Assembly: GCA_001599755.1 (NCBI GenBank)
Contig: BCHX01000002.1
Coordinates: 4,012,330 to 4,076,329, forward strand
Length of the DNA: 64,000 bases
Direction: 5' to 3'
Origin: Gliomastix tumulicola
Lineage: Eukaryota > Ascomycota > Sordariomycetes > Hypocreales > Bionectriaceae
Part shown: piece by piece, positions 1 to 9,927 of the stretch
How the letters are laid out: every line of letters begins with the position of its first letter
How positions within the stretch are numbered: the stretch's first letter is position 1
Notes under the pieces: generated by a model
Database searches by the model: none
Seen by the model: the letters and a program-made list of their open reading frames with translations, nothing else
Told to the model about the DNA's origin: nothing
Made by a program: the position numbers and the translations under genes

Positions 1-381
1 TTCTGCGCGGAGTCGCCCTCTGGACTCGAGTGTCAGCACGTCTGCAACTACCACGGCAATGGGCCCTCGTTCGTCGTCATCGGCAAGGCTGTACCTTCGG
101 TATCGGGGTCATCGTCATCGCGCTCTGCAACAGATGGACGTTAGCATTGGCAACCATCCCATGTTTTTCCGCGTATTGCAGCTGAGTTGGACGCACTCAT
201 CAGGCGCATGCTCATCTGGACAAGATTCCCGGATAGCGCCATGTCTGCGCGAAGTGCCGCGACGGTGGCAGACGCAGCGAACAACGAACGAGGCGATTTA
301 GGGGTACGGCTTTGGTCGAGGTGGGTTGAGTCGCAGGAAGCCCTGGCGAGAGCCCTCACAGCACGGTCGCTGGGATCATGA
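1..381 (+). CDS. 3' end of an unidentified gene, cut by the window edge
   Basis: Two stretches read like coding sequence. From base 1 an open frame continues to a stop at 142-144, and its first 30 or so codons have strongly GC-rich third positions and a cysteine-rich run (Cys codons at 4-6, 31-33 and 43-45). A second coding-like stretch runs from about 184 to the stop at 379-381. An acceptor-like GCAG ends at 181, so the two are probably exons of one gene joined by an intron starting between about 91 and 145. I could not fix the exact donor or phase. The start is outside the window and no family is recognised. An opposite-strand ORF at 141-359 is less coding-like. Confidence 0.4.
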
Positions 382-1593
382 ACTGGGCGGGACTGTAAAG
401 ACAGGCGGCACAGACGGAAGGGCGAGAGAGAGAGAGAGAGAGGGAGAGGCGATCAACAAATCTGCGAGACGGAGCAGACGATGCGATCGTTCGCGGGAGC
501 CAGTTTGGTGGTGGTATTAATGGGGAAGATTGTTGGCGAGGATCCAGCGCCAGCAAGTTTAGGTGCTGCAGGTTTCCAGTTTCTTTTGCGGCTCCAGCAC
601 GGTATTCGGTGTTGCTAGCGCGTCAGGCAGCTGCTTTTTAGTGGTGGAGCCGCTGCTGGCAGGGATTCGGGGCTGCTATCACGGCTGCCGGTGGTCACCA
701 AAGCAAAACATGGAGGGCCGACGCCCCTCAAATCCCGGCTGCAAACGCCCCTCCAGCAGAGGTGCATATAAGGTTCTCAGCGAGTCAGTACGTCCCTAAC
801 AGCAGGACCAAAACCTAGAAGTCCCAGGCCTTATTTCAGCATCTCATCAATCGGACGGCAAATCGAAAGGGTGTCGTTCGCCAAGGCCTCATAGTACGCT
901 TGGCCTTCAGGGCTTGGCCTAATAAACCAAAAGCAGTCGAGGTTCCGAGCCGCAGCTGAAGCAACCCCGTCGATCATCTAATCTTTGCATGCCGCCCAGT
1001 CACCCATCTGGCAGGAGTGGCGCGCTTATCACAGTCCCAGTCATCTTCTTCCAAAGTAGGCATGGAGTTGGACACATGTCATCTTGCGCAAGAGTGGCCC
1101 GAGCAGGCTGCAAGAAAAGTAGTGTGCCATCCATGATTCATTGAAGGGTCAATAGAGGTGTGGTGACTGGTCATGGGACGAACGAACCAATGCTCTCTGA
1201 CATGAGACTGACTCATGTACCTATTTGCTATGCTCGTCTCTAGGTAGCTGTATAACGCCGAAGTGTTAGCAATGACGGAATGACTAAGCCATCCAGCACC
1301 AAAGCAAGCAGTCGTAGCAAATGACATCCAGACGAAAGATTTAAGCAGCCAAATAAAGATCAGGGTCCTGTACCTGGAGATTGAGGTTCTGACTGGACCC
1401 TGGCAATGGAACCCAAAGCCAAAGCTAACCCAAATCAGCCTCTCCAGAAGAACGGCCACCGACAATAACCTGGACATCACACAATCGTCCGCCAGCACGA
1501 CAAATCCTCCTACAACTCGTCGAAACCGAGGCGCTCGCTTGAACAAATGCCTTTCGCAGTCGATACCCGCCCCGCGACCACCTAGACAGAATA
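382..1593. other. intergenic, upstream of the Arl3-type gene
   Basis: There is a short (GA)n purine run near 421-450 and nothing else I can name. The long minus-strand frame that starts at 1921 and reaches into this stretch is the shadow of the GTPase gene. The promoter of the GTPase must lie in the 3' part. Confidence 0.5.
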
Positions 1594-2315
1594 ATGTACC
1601 ACCTCGCGAAAGGGTTATACCTCTACGCGACAAGCAAACATGGTCCGACCCGGCCTGCCTCTGGCACCTCTCTCCAAGCCTTTCCTCCCGCGCGCGCCCG
1701 GCTGACACAAGGTTGAATAAAGAATACTCGGTGATCCTCCTCGGGCTGGACAACGCCGGCAAGACGACCTTCCACGAGCAGGTCAAGTCCCTCTTCCTGC
1801 CCAACGCGCCCGAGCCCAAGCTGCGCACGGTGCCGACCGTCGGCCAGAACGTCTCGACCATCACGCTGCCGGACATGTACCTCAAATTCTGGGACGTGGG
1901 CGGGCAGCTGACGCTGCGCAACCTGTGGCAGAGCTACTACGCCAGCTGCCACGCCATCGTCTTCATCATCGACTCGACCGACATCGGCGACGGCAACCTC
2001 GAGAGCGGCGGCGGCAGCAGCCGCCTGGACGAGTGCCGCCTCGTCCTCGAGGACGTCCTGCAGCACTCCGACACCGAGGGCGTGCCGCTGCTCATCCTCG
2101 CCAACAAGCAGGACCGCGAGGACTGCGTCGAGACCATCCGCATCAAGGAGGGGCTCGTCAAGAAGGTCATGGAGGGCGAGAAGGGCAGCAGCATCCGCGA
2201 CTCGCGCGTCCTGAGCATGAGCGCGCTGACGGGCGACGGCGTCAGGGAGGCCGTCGACTGGCTGCGGACGAGGGTGCAGTGGAATAAGGAGTCGAGACCG
2301 CCTGTGATGAGGTAG
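1594..2315 (+). CDS. ARL3: Arf-like GTPase of the Arl3 (yeast) / ARFRP1 type
   Basis: This is a small Golgi GTPase of 213 residues. Yeast Arl3 and human ARFRP1 recruit Arl1 and golgins to the trans-Golgi network. Exons are 1594-1642 and 1723-2315. Exon 1 encodes MYHLAKGLYLYATSKH, the typical start of this family, and splicing restores a Glu-Tyr-Ser-Val junction into the P-loop. The intron is 80 bases with an uncommon GTCCGA donor, a CTGAC branch site and a TAAAG acceptor. Visible motifs are the P-loop GLDNAGKTT, switch II WDVGGQ, NKQD and a final SAL(T) box. There is no N-myristoylation glycine at position 2, as expected for Arl3, which is N-acetylated instead. An insert rich in Gly and Ser follows the IIDSTD segment. 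The gene converges with RRP45 about 390 bases downstream. The ORF frame extending upstream to 1539 is intronic. Confidence 0.9.
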
Positions 2316-2705
2316 GTCTCGTCCCGGAGGGTGGGCGGCTTATTCTCGCGCCGCACGGAAGAAGCGTTGGCAGCGTCTTGTCTTTTTTTTTTCTTTCTTT
2401 CTTCTCTTCTACTCCTATGAGCTACGACTTTGTACGACGACACTTGCTTGTTTGTTTTCTGGCTTTTGGGGTATTGGCACCCGCTCCAAGTATTGGCGTA
2501 CGGTTGGGTAGACTAGGAATCCTGTTTCGTATCTTTAGCTGGGCGAGAATCTTGATGCTATCTTGGCTCAGGCAACATGGTCACGTAGACGTAGAACAGT
2601 TTGCTAATTCCGGCAAGTCCTTCATTATTCAGGGTATCATGCTTCGTGTTGGTACATTTTTTTTTTCTTCTTTGCTTTTCGGATCAGCCCTGGCGCGAAG
2701 GGCCG
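2316..2705. other. shared 3' region between convergent genes
   Basis: T-rich and CT-rich sequence lies between the stops of the Arl3-type gene and RRP45, including runs of T near 2382-2400 and 2658-2670. It probably holds both 3' untranslated regions. No other gene is seen. Confidence 0.5.
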
Positions 2706-3652
2706 TCACCTGTCATTCTCCGCTGACAGCTCTGCTATCAGCCCTCCCTTGTCTCTCCTCTTCGCATCTTCTGATAGTCTCTTGTCCACCAGCTCCGTCA
2801 GCTCCTTGGACTTGTTCAGCGCCACCTGCGCGCACAGCACAAACTGTCTCGCATCAACGGCCTCGCCACCCAGCTTCGACACCTGGCAAATCTCCCCGTG
2901 CCTATTCAAGCTGAACGTGCAGCTCGACACGCTGACCTGCTCCTCCAGCCACGTCGCATCCAGCACCACCGTCTCCCCCTCCTCCCCGAAGAAGTTGAAC
3001 GTCACGCAGAAGGGCGAGTGCAGCCAGCTCAGAGGCACAGGCTCGCGCTCGGCCGGTGTATACACGGTGAGCGCCTCGCCGTCCATGCTGGTGTCCGGCT
3101 TGCGGAAGTGGCGCAGCGCGGCGACGACGGCGAGGCAGGAGGTGTCGATGAGGTTGCCGTCGTGTGTAAGGACGTGTAAGTCGACACGGATGGACCAGCA
3201 CTTCTGCGCGGCCACGAGGCAGAGGGATTCGGTGTCCAGGGCGCCGGAGCGGCGGATTGTCTTCTCCAGGAGGCGGGAGAGAAGAACCTCGGTCTCCGTA
3301 GGACGATTCACCTCGAAGGAGGGAGCTACCATGGGGCTTAGTTCCGAGGTGATGGTGAAGATGCCATCGAAAGGGCGATCAGAGAACGGCACTGTGACTT
3401 CAGCCGATACTCTTGCCAGCACTCTTCACATGGACGACACCTATTAGCCGATTGTTCACCTAAATTCAAATATGATGAGGACACATACCTTGTCTTTCCG
3501 ATCTGAACGTCAGCAACTCCCAATTCATCTCCAAAGTTCACTGTGATGGGCCTGAATTGTTCCAACTTTCGCCCATCTATGCGAAGCCCTTCACCGAGGG
3601 CTTGGAGGACGAATGCCTTTTCATTCTGTGACGGCTCAGCTTCCCTAGGCAT
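2706..3652 (-). CDS. RRP45: exosome core subunit Rrp45 (RNase PH fold)
   Basis: Rrp45 is one of six RNase PH-like proteins forming the ring of the RNA exosome, which processes rRNA and degrades RNA in nucleus and cytoplasm. The gene has two exons, 3652-3489 and 3423-2706, giving 293 residues. The 65-base intron has a GTATGT donor and a GAAG acceptor and restores Lys-Thr-Arg-Val-Leu-Ala-Arg-Val. The N-terminus shows the family segment GLRIDGRKLEQFRPI, followed by FGDELGVADVQIGKTR and later the RNase PH C-terminal half containing SCLAVVAALRHF. Eukaryotic exosome ring subunits are catalytically dead, so the role is structural. The gene is divergent from CWC15, sharing about 360 bases of promoter. 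The next upstream frame at 3577-3846 is not coding. Confidence 0.92.
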
Positions 3653-4011
3653 CGCAAGTCTTTGAGGATTATTGTTGTAATGGAGTGGGATGTAGAGGAA
3701 GTCGCGTGAGGCGTTGGAGGAAGGGCCGTTTTCACTGAAGCATTCATCGATATTGAGGCTCGAAGAAGTTTGGTGGGGCAGGCTGGGATGACAAGCTCTC
3801 GGAAAATTCTGCCGGGCGGTGAAAGGCCCCTGGCACTAACAGCCATAATTAATGCAACATGTACTTCAGAGAACCACCCATACTACGACTGCTTTATTAT
3901 AGCAGGTCTACGACATTGTATCCAACCCAACTTCTGAACCAGGGTCTCACTAATCACCCATCATCAACACCCCATTGCATTCACATCCAAGAAACACAGG
4001 AGCACAGCACC
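3653..4011. promoter_or_regulatory. divergent promoter RRP45 / CWC15
   Basis: The 359 bases between the two start codons must carry both promoters. No clear TATA box or other named motif is visible. Both genes serve RNA metabolism, so co-regulation is possible but is inference. Confidence 0.4.
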
Positions 4012-4890
4012 ATGACGACCGCTCACCGTCCTACGTTCGATCCGGTATGTCTCTATGCCCAATACCGCTGGAATCTCCACCACTGACACCCACCTCCAGG
4101 CCCGAGGCAAAGAGGCCCTCACAGGTCCCGCCTACCACCAGCGCCTCCTCCCCGCGCACACCCAGCTCAAGTACCGCAAAGCCGGCCAGGGCGGCGCCGC
4201 AGACAGCGAAGACACATCCAGCGATCTCGCAGCCGAGCTCCTCGCCGCCGAGGCCGTGCACTTCTCCAGGAAGTCTGGCGGTGGCGCCCCGATCCCCGAT
4301 GACGACGAGGATGAGGATGGCGACTCGACCATGGGCGGCGGTGGCGTGAAGCGGCCGCACGCGATCGCGTCGGGATCCGCAAACGGGGAAGAGGAGGATA
4401 TAGAGGCGAAGCGAAGGAGGATCCTCGCGGAGACGAGGGACATCGATGCAGATGACGACAGCGAGGAGGATGACGAGGACAGTAGCGACGAGGAGAGTGA
4501 TGACGACGACGATGCTGAGCTTCAGCGTGAGCTGGAGAGAGTCCGGAGGGAGAGGGAAGAGAAGAAGAAGAAAGAGGAGGCTGAGCGGGCCAAGGAGGAG
4601 GAGGAGGCGCGGGAGCGGAACATCGCTCTCGGCAACCCGCTGCTCAACAAGCAGGATTTCACCATGAAGCGACGCTGGGATGACGACGTTGTCTTCAAGA
4701 ACCAGGCGCGTGGTACCGAGGACCGGCTAAAGAAGAAGGAGTTTGTCAACGTGAGTACCCCCTTTACTCATTATTCCCTGGTTTTGATGTCCCATCTATC
4801 AGACCTGCTATGAATGCATTCACTAACCCGACATAGGACATGATTCGCTCTGATTTCCACAGACGGTTCATGAGCAAATATGTGAGATGA
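4012..4890 (+). CDS. CWC15: pre-mRNA splicing factor Cwc15/Cwf15
   Basis: This is a component of the Prp19-associated (NineTeen complex) part of the active spliceosome. Three exons, 4012-4044, 4100-4750 and 4837-4890, give 245 residues. The N-terminus MTTAHRPTFDP followed by ARGKEALTGPAYHQR, and the C-terminus ending in DMIRSDFHRRFMSKYVR, are hallmarks of the family. Between them lies an acidic Asp/Glu/Ser region and a charged coiled-coil stretch of Arg/Glu/Lys (about residues 150-185), also usual for Cwc15. Intron 1 is 55 bases with GTATGT and CTGAC; intron 2 is 86 bases with GTGAGT, CTAAC and ATAG. The last exon encodes only 17 residues and is missed if the frame is read through. The stop lies 97 bases from the convergent xylulokinase stop. 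Confidence 0.93.
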
Positions 4891-4987
4891 TTGGACGCCG
4901 TCTTCATTAAAACATATTATAGATACCCGCTCCGCCAATTTCAATATCCTTTCTGGCTCTACATTGCCTCATAAATCAACACCGTTT

Positions 4988-6947
4988 TCATACGTGGCCA
5001 TTGGCATGGCCGTTCGTGTGGCCGTTCGTGTGCCCATTCGTGTGCCCGTTGGTATGCCCGTTTGTGTGATTCTCAGAATCCTTTTCCTCCGCCAGGAGTC
5101 TGTGCTCCATTTCCTCGAAGGCGCCCAGCACATTGCCGTACTTCTGATAGGTGCCATCACGGAAGCCCTGATCAACCTTCTCGATCGAGCCCTCCTCCTT
5201 CCAGCGCTCGCCGATGAGTTCGTCGAACGTCTCTCCCTTCTTTCTCTCCATGGCCCAAAGAGCCTTGTACGCGCCACCGAGCGCGCAGGCATTTCCACCC
5301 ACATCGAGCTTGTACACGCCATCGACGCCACCAAGCACATCACCAATAACACGCGCAATAGCAGGGTTCAGCGAGCCTCCTCCAACGAGGTAGATTCGGC
5401 GCGGCTGGGCCGGAAGTGTTGGGTCTGACTCTGGTGGATGCACGAGCTTCTGGGATCGGAGTCGCATAGACAGAGCCTGGGACTCCACGATGATGCGCGG
5501 GTCAGCCTCCTTGGGCCACGCCTCTGTCTCTTCCTGAAGATCGGACCCGTCCGCAGCGTTGGCGGTGAAGCGGTAGGTGCCAGCCTTGATGTTGGGTACT
5601 GTCTCGCGGAGATCAAAGTACAAGCCGAGCTTCGCCCTGTCACCGTCTTCGGCAACATCCAGGGGCTGGGTCTTCAACACCGCATCATTGAAGTTCTCCC
5701 ATCCAGTGCCGCCAGGAGCAGGTTTAGGCAGCTTGTCTCGCACCTTCTCACGTGCAAGACCGCCATTCTTGTAACAGAGCATGAACATGTAGTGGCCAGC
5801 GGTGGTGGGATGGTTGAAGAAATGGTATGAGCCGTCAGGCTTGTAAGTGGGCGTATTCATGAGGAATGTCGTCGAAGTTCCCAAAGAGACGATGGCGTCG
5901 AGGGGGCGCAAAGGGAGGGCGAGAATGGTGGCTGGGTTATCGCCAGTGAAGGAGGCAACCTGGCAGTCAGGGCTAAAGCCGTACTTCTGGACAAAGTAGT
6001 TCGAAACAGCCCCGACGGAACCGCCGCCGTCCATCCGCACGTCTCCAAGCTTGCGCTTCAGGTCTTCGGCACCCTCCTGTGTGCCACCTGCGGCAAGCTT
6101 AAGAAGCTGCTCATTGTAGCGCTGGTTGGGAATATCCCAGAGATTCATGCCACAAACATCACTGACATCCAGGGGAGCGATGCCGCCGATGAGGACCGAG
6201 GCGAGCCAGGAGGATACAAGGGAGATGCGGGTGGACTTAGCATAGGTCTCGGGCTTGACTCGTCGAAGACGCATGATCTGAAGTCCAGTGAACCGCTGTA
6301 ACCAGTTAGCTGACTGCTCGAACAACTTCTTCGGCCTGCAGAGGCCACATCTGCACTAAGGAAAGAGTCCATGCTACTCACATGATGGGCACCACTGCCA
6401 GTGGATTCGGCGAGCTTCTCTCTGTCTCCAAGCTCGGCATCGAACGCATCTGCTTCCTTCTGCGTACTCTGATCCTGCCAGTTAGGGGCCCATTCATTAG
6501 CCAGAGTCACCGCAAGCTGCTCAGCAAGACTTTTCTTTGCGTCCAAGCCGCTGAGAACCTTCTCAGCATCGGCGTTCCAGAAGACACTGCCATGCTGCTG
6601 ACCAGATCCGGAAACACCCTTGATGCGGCCCAGCGGGACGGGCATGGCCTCGGCGAGGCGGGAGAGTACGAGATCCAGAGACTCCAACCACATGGCCACG
6701 GGTGCATAGACCTCGCCTGTGGACTTGTTGACGTGGACTCCCTTGTGAATGCCATAGTTGGAACCGAAATCTCCATCGAAATCGACCTTGGCTTGACCGA
6801 TAATCTTCAGATCAGAGCTGACCACAATAGCTATTTCAAAGTCGTGAGCGAGCTGTACGTGACACAGGAAGCATGGTGGTGCGTACCCTTCAGTTGCTGC
6901 GTGGACAGGTCAAAGCCCAGATACAACGGGCCGGCTTCGGACCCCAT
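4988..6947 (-). CDS. XKS1: D-xylulose kinase
   Basis: The enzyme phosphorylates D-xylulose to xylulose 5-phosphate, linking fungal xylose and arabinose catabolism to the pentose phosphate pathway in the cytosol. Exons are 6947-6887, 6830-6382 and 6295-4988 (605 residues). Introns are 56 and 86 bases. The FGGY-kinase start GFDLSTQQLK is split by intron 1. Further signatures are GSGQQHG, then FTGDNPATILALPL and SLGTSTT in the C-terminal half, and VGGGSLNPAIARVIGDVLGG near the end. The final 30 or so residues are a His-Thr-Asn-Gly repeat encoded by a 12-base minisatellite, outside the conserved fold. No obvious regulator sites were identified in the 5' flank, although such genes are usually pentose-inducible. 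Confidence 0.93.
4994..5071 (-). repeat. 12-base minisatellite coding for (His-Thr-Asn-Gly)n
   Basis: Five consecutive HTNG units, followed by one HANG unit, are encoded at the extreme C-terminus of xylulokinase. The 12-base unit is imperfect at third positions, so the repeat is not brand new. Confidence 0.85.
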
Positions 6948-8910
6948 TTTGTAGAGCTGTGATGAGATGGAATTACAACTACAGTAGGAAAAAAAGGAGT
7001 AAAGTTGTGCTGCACAGGATGGCACTTCAAGATTTGGTTCCGATATCGAATCTTGAAACAAAGGAACTGAAATCGACCAAGAGTGTAGCTTGAATGATGA
7101 TGTTGGAGAGGGGAGCCGGTAAGAATTTAGGTTTGATGAGCCTCAGAACGGGTTTGGCTTGGGTATGGAAATAGAGTTTAGGAAGGCACGAAGAATTAGG
7201 ACGCAAGAGATGGAGGGAAGGAACGGGAGGGAGGGAAAGAGCGATGGGGGATGGACTTTTTAAGAGGAGAGAGCAAGGACAAGTCACGAGAGAAGATTGG
7301 AGCCCTCGCCACACGTTTTTGCGCCAACGAGTGTTGGGAGGAATTTCACACCCTCACTCGCACACTCACCGACCGCCGCCGGCATGGGCGGCCACGATCG
7401 TTGCTCGGAGGTTTCAGCCGGGCTTCTGTGTGGTTGTTGAGCCACTAACAGCCCACTGTTTCTGGCTTGTGCGACTAAGATCCAATCTTATGAGATCATA
7501 TTGTGGTTCATCGCCCACGACGGGATGATGTACGCTTTACAATTCACAGTCTTTTTTTTGGGTGCCTGTGCGTATTTCTGCTTTGCCCCCTACCCGACTG
7601 TCCCTCGACACGATGGTAGACATCATATTGACGTTTACCCACGAGCTGTCACGAGGACAGGAAACCAGGGACAGGGGTGTGCGACTTCATGGGGTGGAGG
7701 GCGGGAAGACACCATCCCTTTTTCTAGGGACACTGATTCGTCCACAGCAGCAGACTCCCTTGCGCCATGCCTATCCTCCCTCCATGCGGAAGGACCCTGG
7801 GCGAGCTGTCGTGGACGGGAATTATCAATGCCTTCAGGTAATGATATGGCCATACCTTACACGGACTAACAGTGTTGCTAGTGTTAAGACAAGAAGCACA
7901 TTTTTACTTCTCGATGGCCGACTAAGCTTTTGGACCCCAAATCAGCCTAAATGCATCAAAGATGGTGTGCGAAAACGTGCCAATGTGGACGAAACAAGAA
8001 GCTAGGATGGGAACCTGAAGCTATATTTCCGCTCTCGTCAGTTGACCTAGCGAATCTAGAACTTTGCGAACTCCCCGAAGAGGTGTCCAACGCATCCAAT
8101 CGTCTGCAGGCGCTTATAGCCAAAAATCAGTTCATCAGATGTGCGAGTGGGGTGATGGATTCTCGAGAGGAATGTCACTCCTCGCTGGCTCATCCAACCT
8201 CCTATCTCTACGGCATCGTGTGTCAATCCATATACTCCGTCCTGCGCCAACAAGCAGACGGACGATTCCACTCGCCAAGGCACGAAGGGAGGTCCCTAAG
8301 CCTTTTTTCAATTATGGAGCGACGTGGTATTCGGATACCGCCTGATAACCATGGCTCCAGTTTCACGCGCAGTGAAGCTGTCGGGAGTTGCGGACCTACC
8401 AGCAAGATTTCTATCATGTAAATGAAATCTACATGTCCATCTGAAATGGGGTTGGAAGACTGGAGACAGAAGAGGTCCAGAACAGCAAAACGATGGCGGA
8501 ATAAATATGCAAGAACGAAAGAATGCGACCTCGTCGAGAGCATCAACGGAAGATGGAGGGGCAACCCAAGTGCCCCTCACCAAAAAGACTGTCTCTACTT
8601 TTATCCGTCTGAGAACGCAGCTGCTTCTCCGTCTCTCAAGCTTCCCCCACGATCAATATCAGGCATCGTGCAATTTCTAACCCTACCTCTCAAGAAGCCT
8701 TGACTCATTCGATGCCATCTTCACCCCCACCGAAAGGCAAGCTGTGTTGTCACTGTAGTCAATAAGCGAGACTCAGGAGACGGCAACTAGCCGACCGGGG
8801 GTATCTAACCCGAGCTACATGAGAAGTCAGAGCGCAGGCATATTAAGCTATTGGTGTCGCTTGCAGTCTTCATTCCCTCCATTCTCGACGCATCGACTGT
8901 ACAAGATTCC
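6948..8910. other. intergenic, about 2 kb
   Basis: This stretch holds the xylulokinase promoter at its left end. Many short ORFs overlap in several frames (for example 7501-8005, 7951-8421 and 8223-8564) but none has a recognisable protein pattern, a GC-rich third position or plausible exon partners. I see no gene here. Confidence 0.45.
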
Positions 8911-9390
8911 TCAGCTTTCCTCAGGCAGTTCTACCTCCAGCAGCTGCTTGAAAAATCTCCACGTGAACCTCTTCACTTCATCCACGTCATCCGGCAAGTC
9001 CTCGTTCCCATCGGGCTTGAAGAGTATGAAATCGCTCTCCCAGATGATCTCCTCCAACTTCGCCGGCCGGCCCGGACTCAGCCCGCCTTCGCCGTCGAGC
9101 TCAGCACGGAACCGGATTGCTGTAATCGGGTTCTGGAGCCAACTGCGCATCAGATACGTCGTGTACACGCCACGCTCATCCGAACTGATGGTCTCTATCG
9201 CCCATCGGTCGTCCATGTCTCTCGGCGTAAAGCCTTGCATGAGCTTCTCGATGTCGTCGTAGGGGATGTCCAGGATCCAGGGCGAATTGCTCGTATTAGT
9301 GAATGTTGGCTCCGGTTCAGCCGTGGGTTGGTCATCCACGGGGTGTACTCCCTCGCCGTTGACCAGTATGGGGTCCCCTGAGGTACTCAT
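8911..9390 (-). CDS. small unknown protein, or last exon(s) of a larger gene
   Basis: The frame encodes 159 residues from ATG at 9390, with good third-position GC. The visible core runs from about residue 37 (Pro-Trp-Ile-Leu-Asp-Ile) to the acidic C-terminus, with charged amphipathic segments and no transmembrane segment or signal peptide. No family is recognised. Sequence just upstream on the same strand is also coding-like and in the same frame further up (see the entry at 9393-9786). ATG 9390 may therefore be an internal codon. One alternative model splices 9392-9310 out (GTATGA donor, weak GAG acceptor), joining the upstream piece to residue 28 onward. Confidence 0.5.
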   Translation of the reverse strand: MSTSGDPILVNGEGVHPVDDQPTAEPEPTFTNTSNSPWILDIPYDDIEKLMQGFTPRDMDDRWAIETISSDERGVYTTYLMRSWLQNPITAIRFRAELDGEGGLSPGRPAKLEEIIWESDFILFKPDGNEDLPDDVDEVKRFTWRFFKQLLEVELPEES

Positions 9391-9392
9391 AC

Positions 9393-9786
9393 TCGGGCGT
9401 GGAAGGTAGTCTGGTCGTAGAGTTTTGAGCCGAAGAGGTTGCTGCGGTGGGAGATGAAGCTGACGACGACTTCGACCCTCAGCGCGGGGTGCTTATCCCG
9501 TATGATGAGCTGACGATGGGTATGGAGCTGCTTGGTGGGGTATAATCATTCCTTCCATGACTATGAGGACCTCACCGGGAACTACGCCGAGACTCGGAGC
9601 AGATGAGCCCTCGTGGGCCAGTATCTCACTACAAACCGACCATGGCAAGATCACGAAGCGCATGTGCTTTGCGTAGACAGGGTTCCCGAGGTATAGCCAG
9701 TTGGTATCCGGGTCTATTCCGTGTGTCCTAAAGCAGAGCCGCTTGTGCTCCTAGATCCTATCCAGCGAGGGCCGAGAGCTCCTCAT
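9393..9786 (-). pseudogene. coding-like extension of the 8911-9390 gene, apparently disrupted
   Basis: Reading from ATG 9786 on the minus strand, the frame has one TAG at 9753-9751. It then continues open through a protein-like stretch with the segments DPDTNWLYLGNPVYAKH and MRFVILPWSVCSEILAHEG, as far as about 9530. A second coding-like segment, 9530-9393, is in another frame and has very GC-rich third positions, with the segment VEVVVSFISHRSNLFGSKL. The frame at 9390 onward is again the first frame. This is either a gene with a nonsense codon and two compensating frameshifts, or a multi-exon gene starting at ATG 9663 with introns 9585-9531 and 9392-9310. Splice signals for the second reading exist but are weak. 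Confidence 0.45.
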
Positions 9787-9927
9787 GCAGGGTACCTATA
9801 CAAACATATAAAAACGACAACGCTCACTCTAGGGCTGGTAATTGGTACAGAGGTTCTTCCCCAATACTTCACACATCCTCTCTTCTCTTCTCTTTTCTTT
9901 TTATCCTCGTCTCCTCGGTCATGCTTC

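Noticed and set aside
1079..1921. Minus-strand ORF of 280 residues
   Set aside because: It lies partly antisense to the conserved Arl3-type gene and has no protein pattern; third-position bias matches the plus strand.
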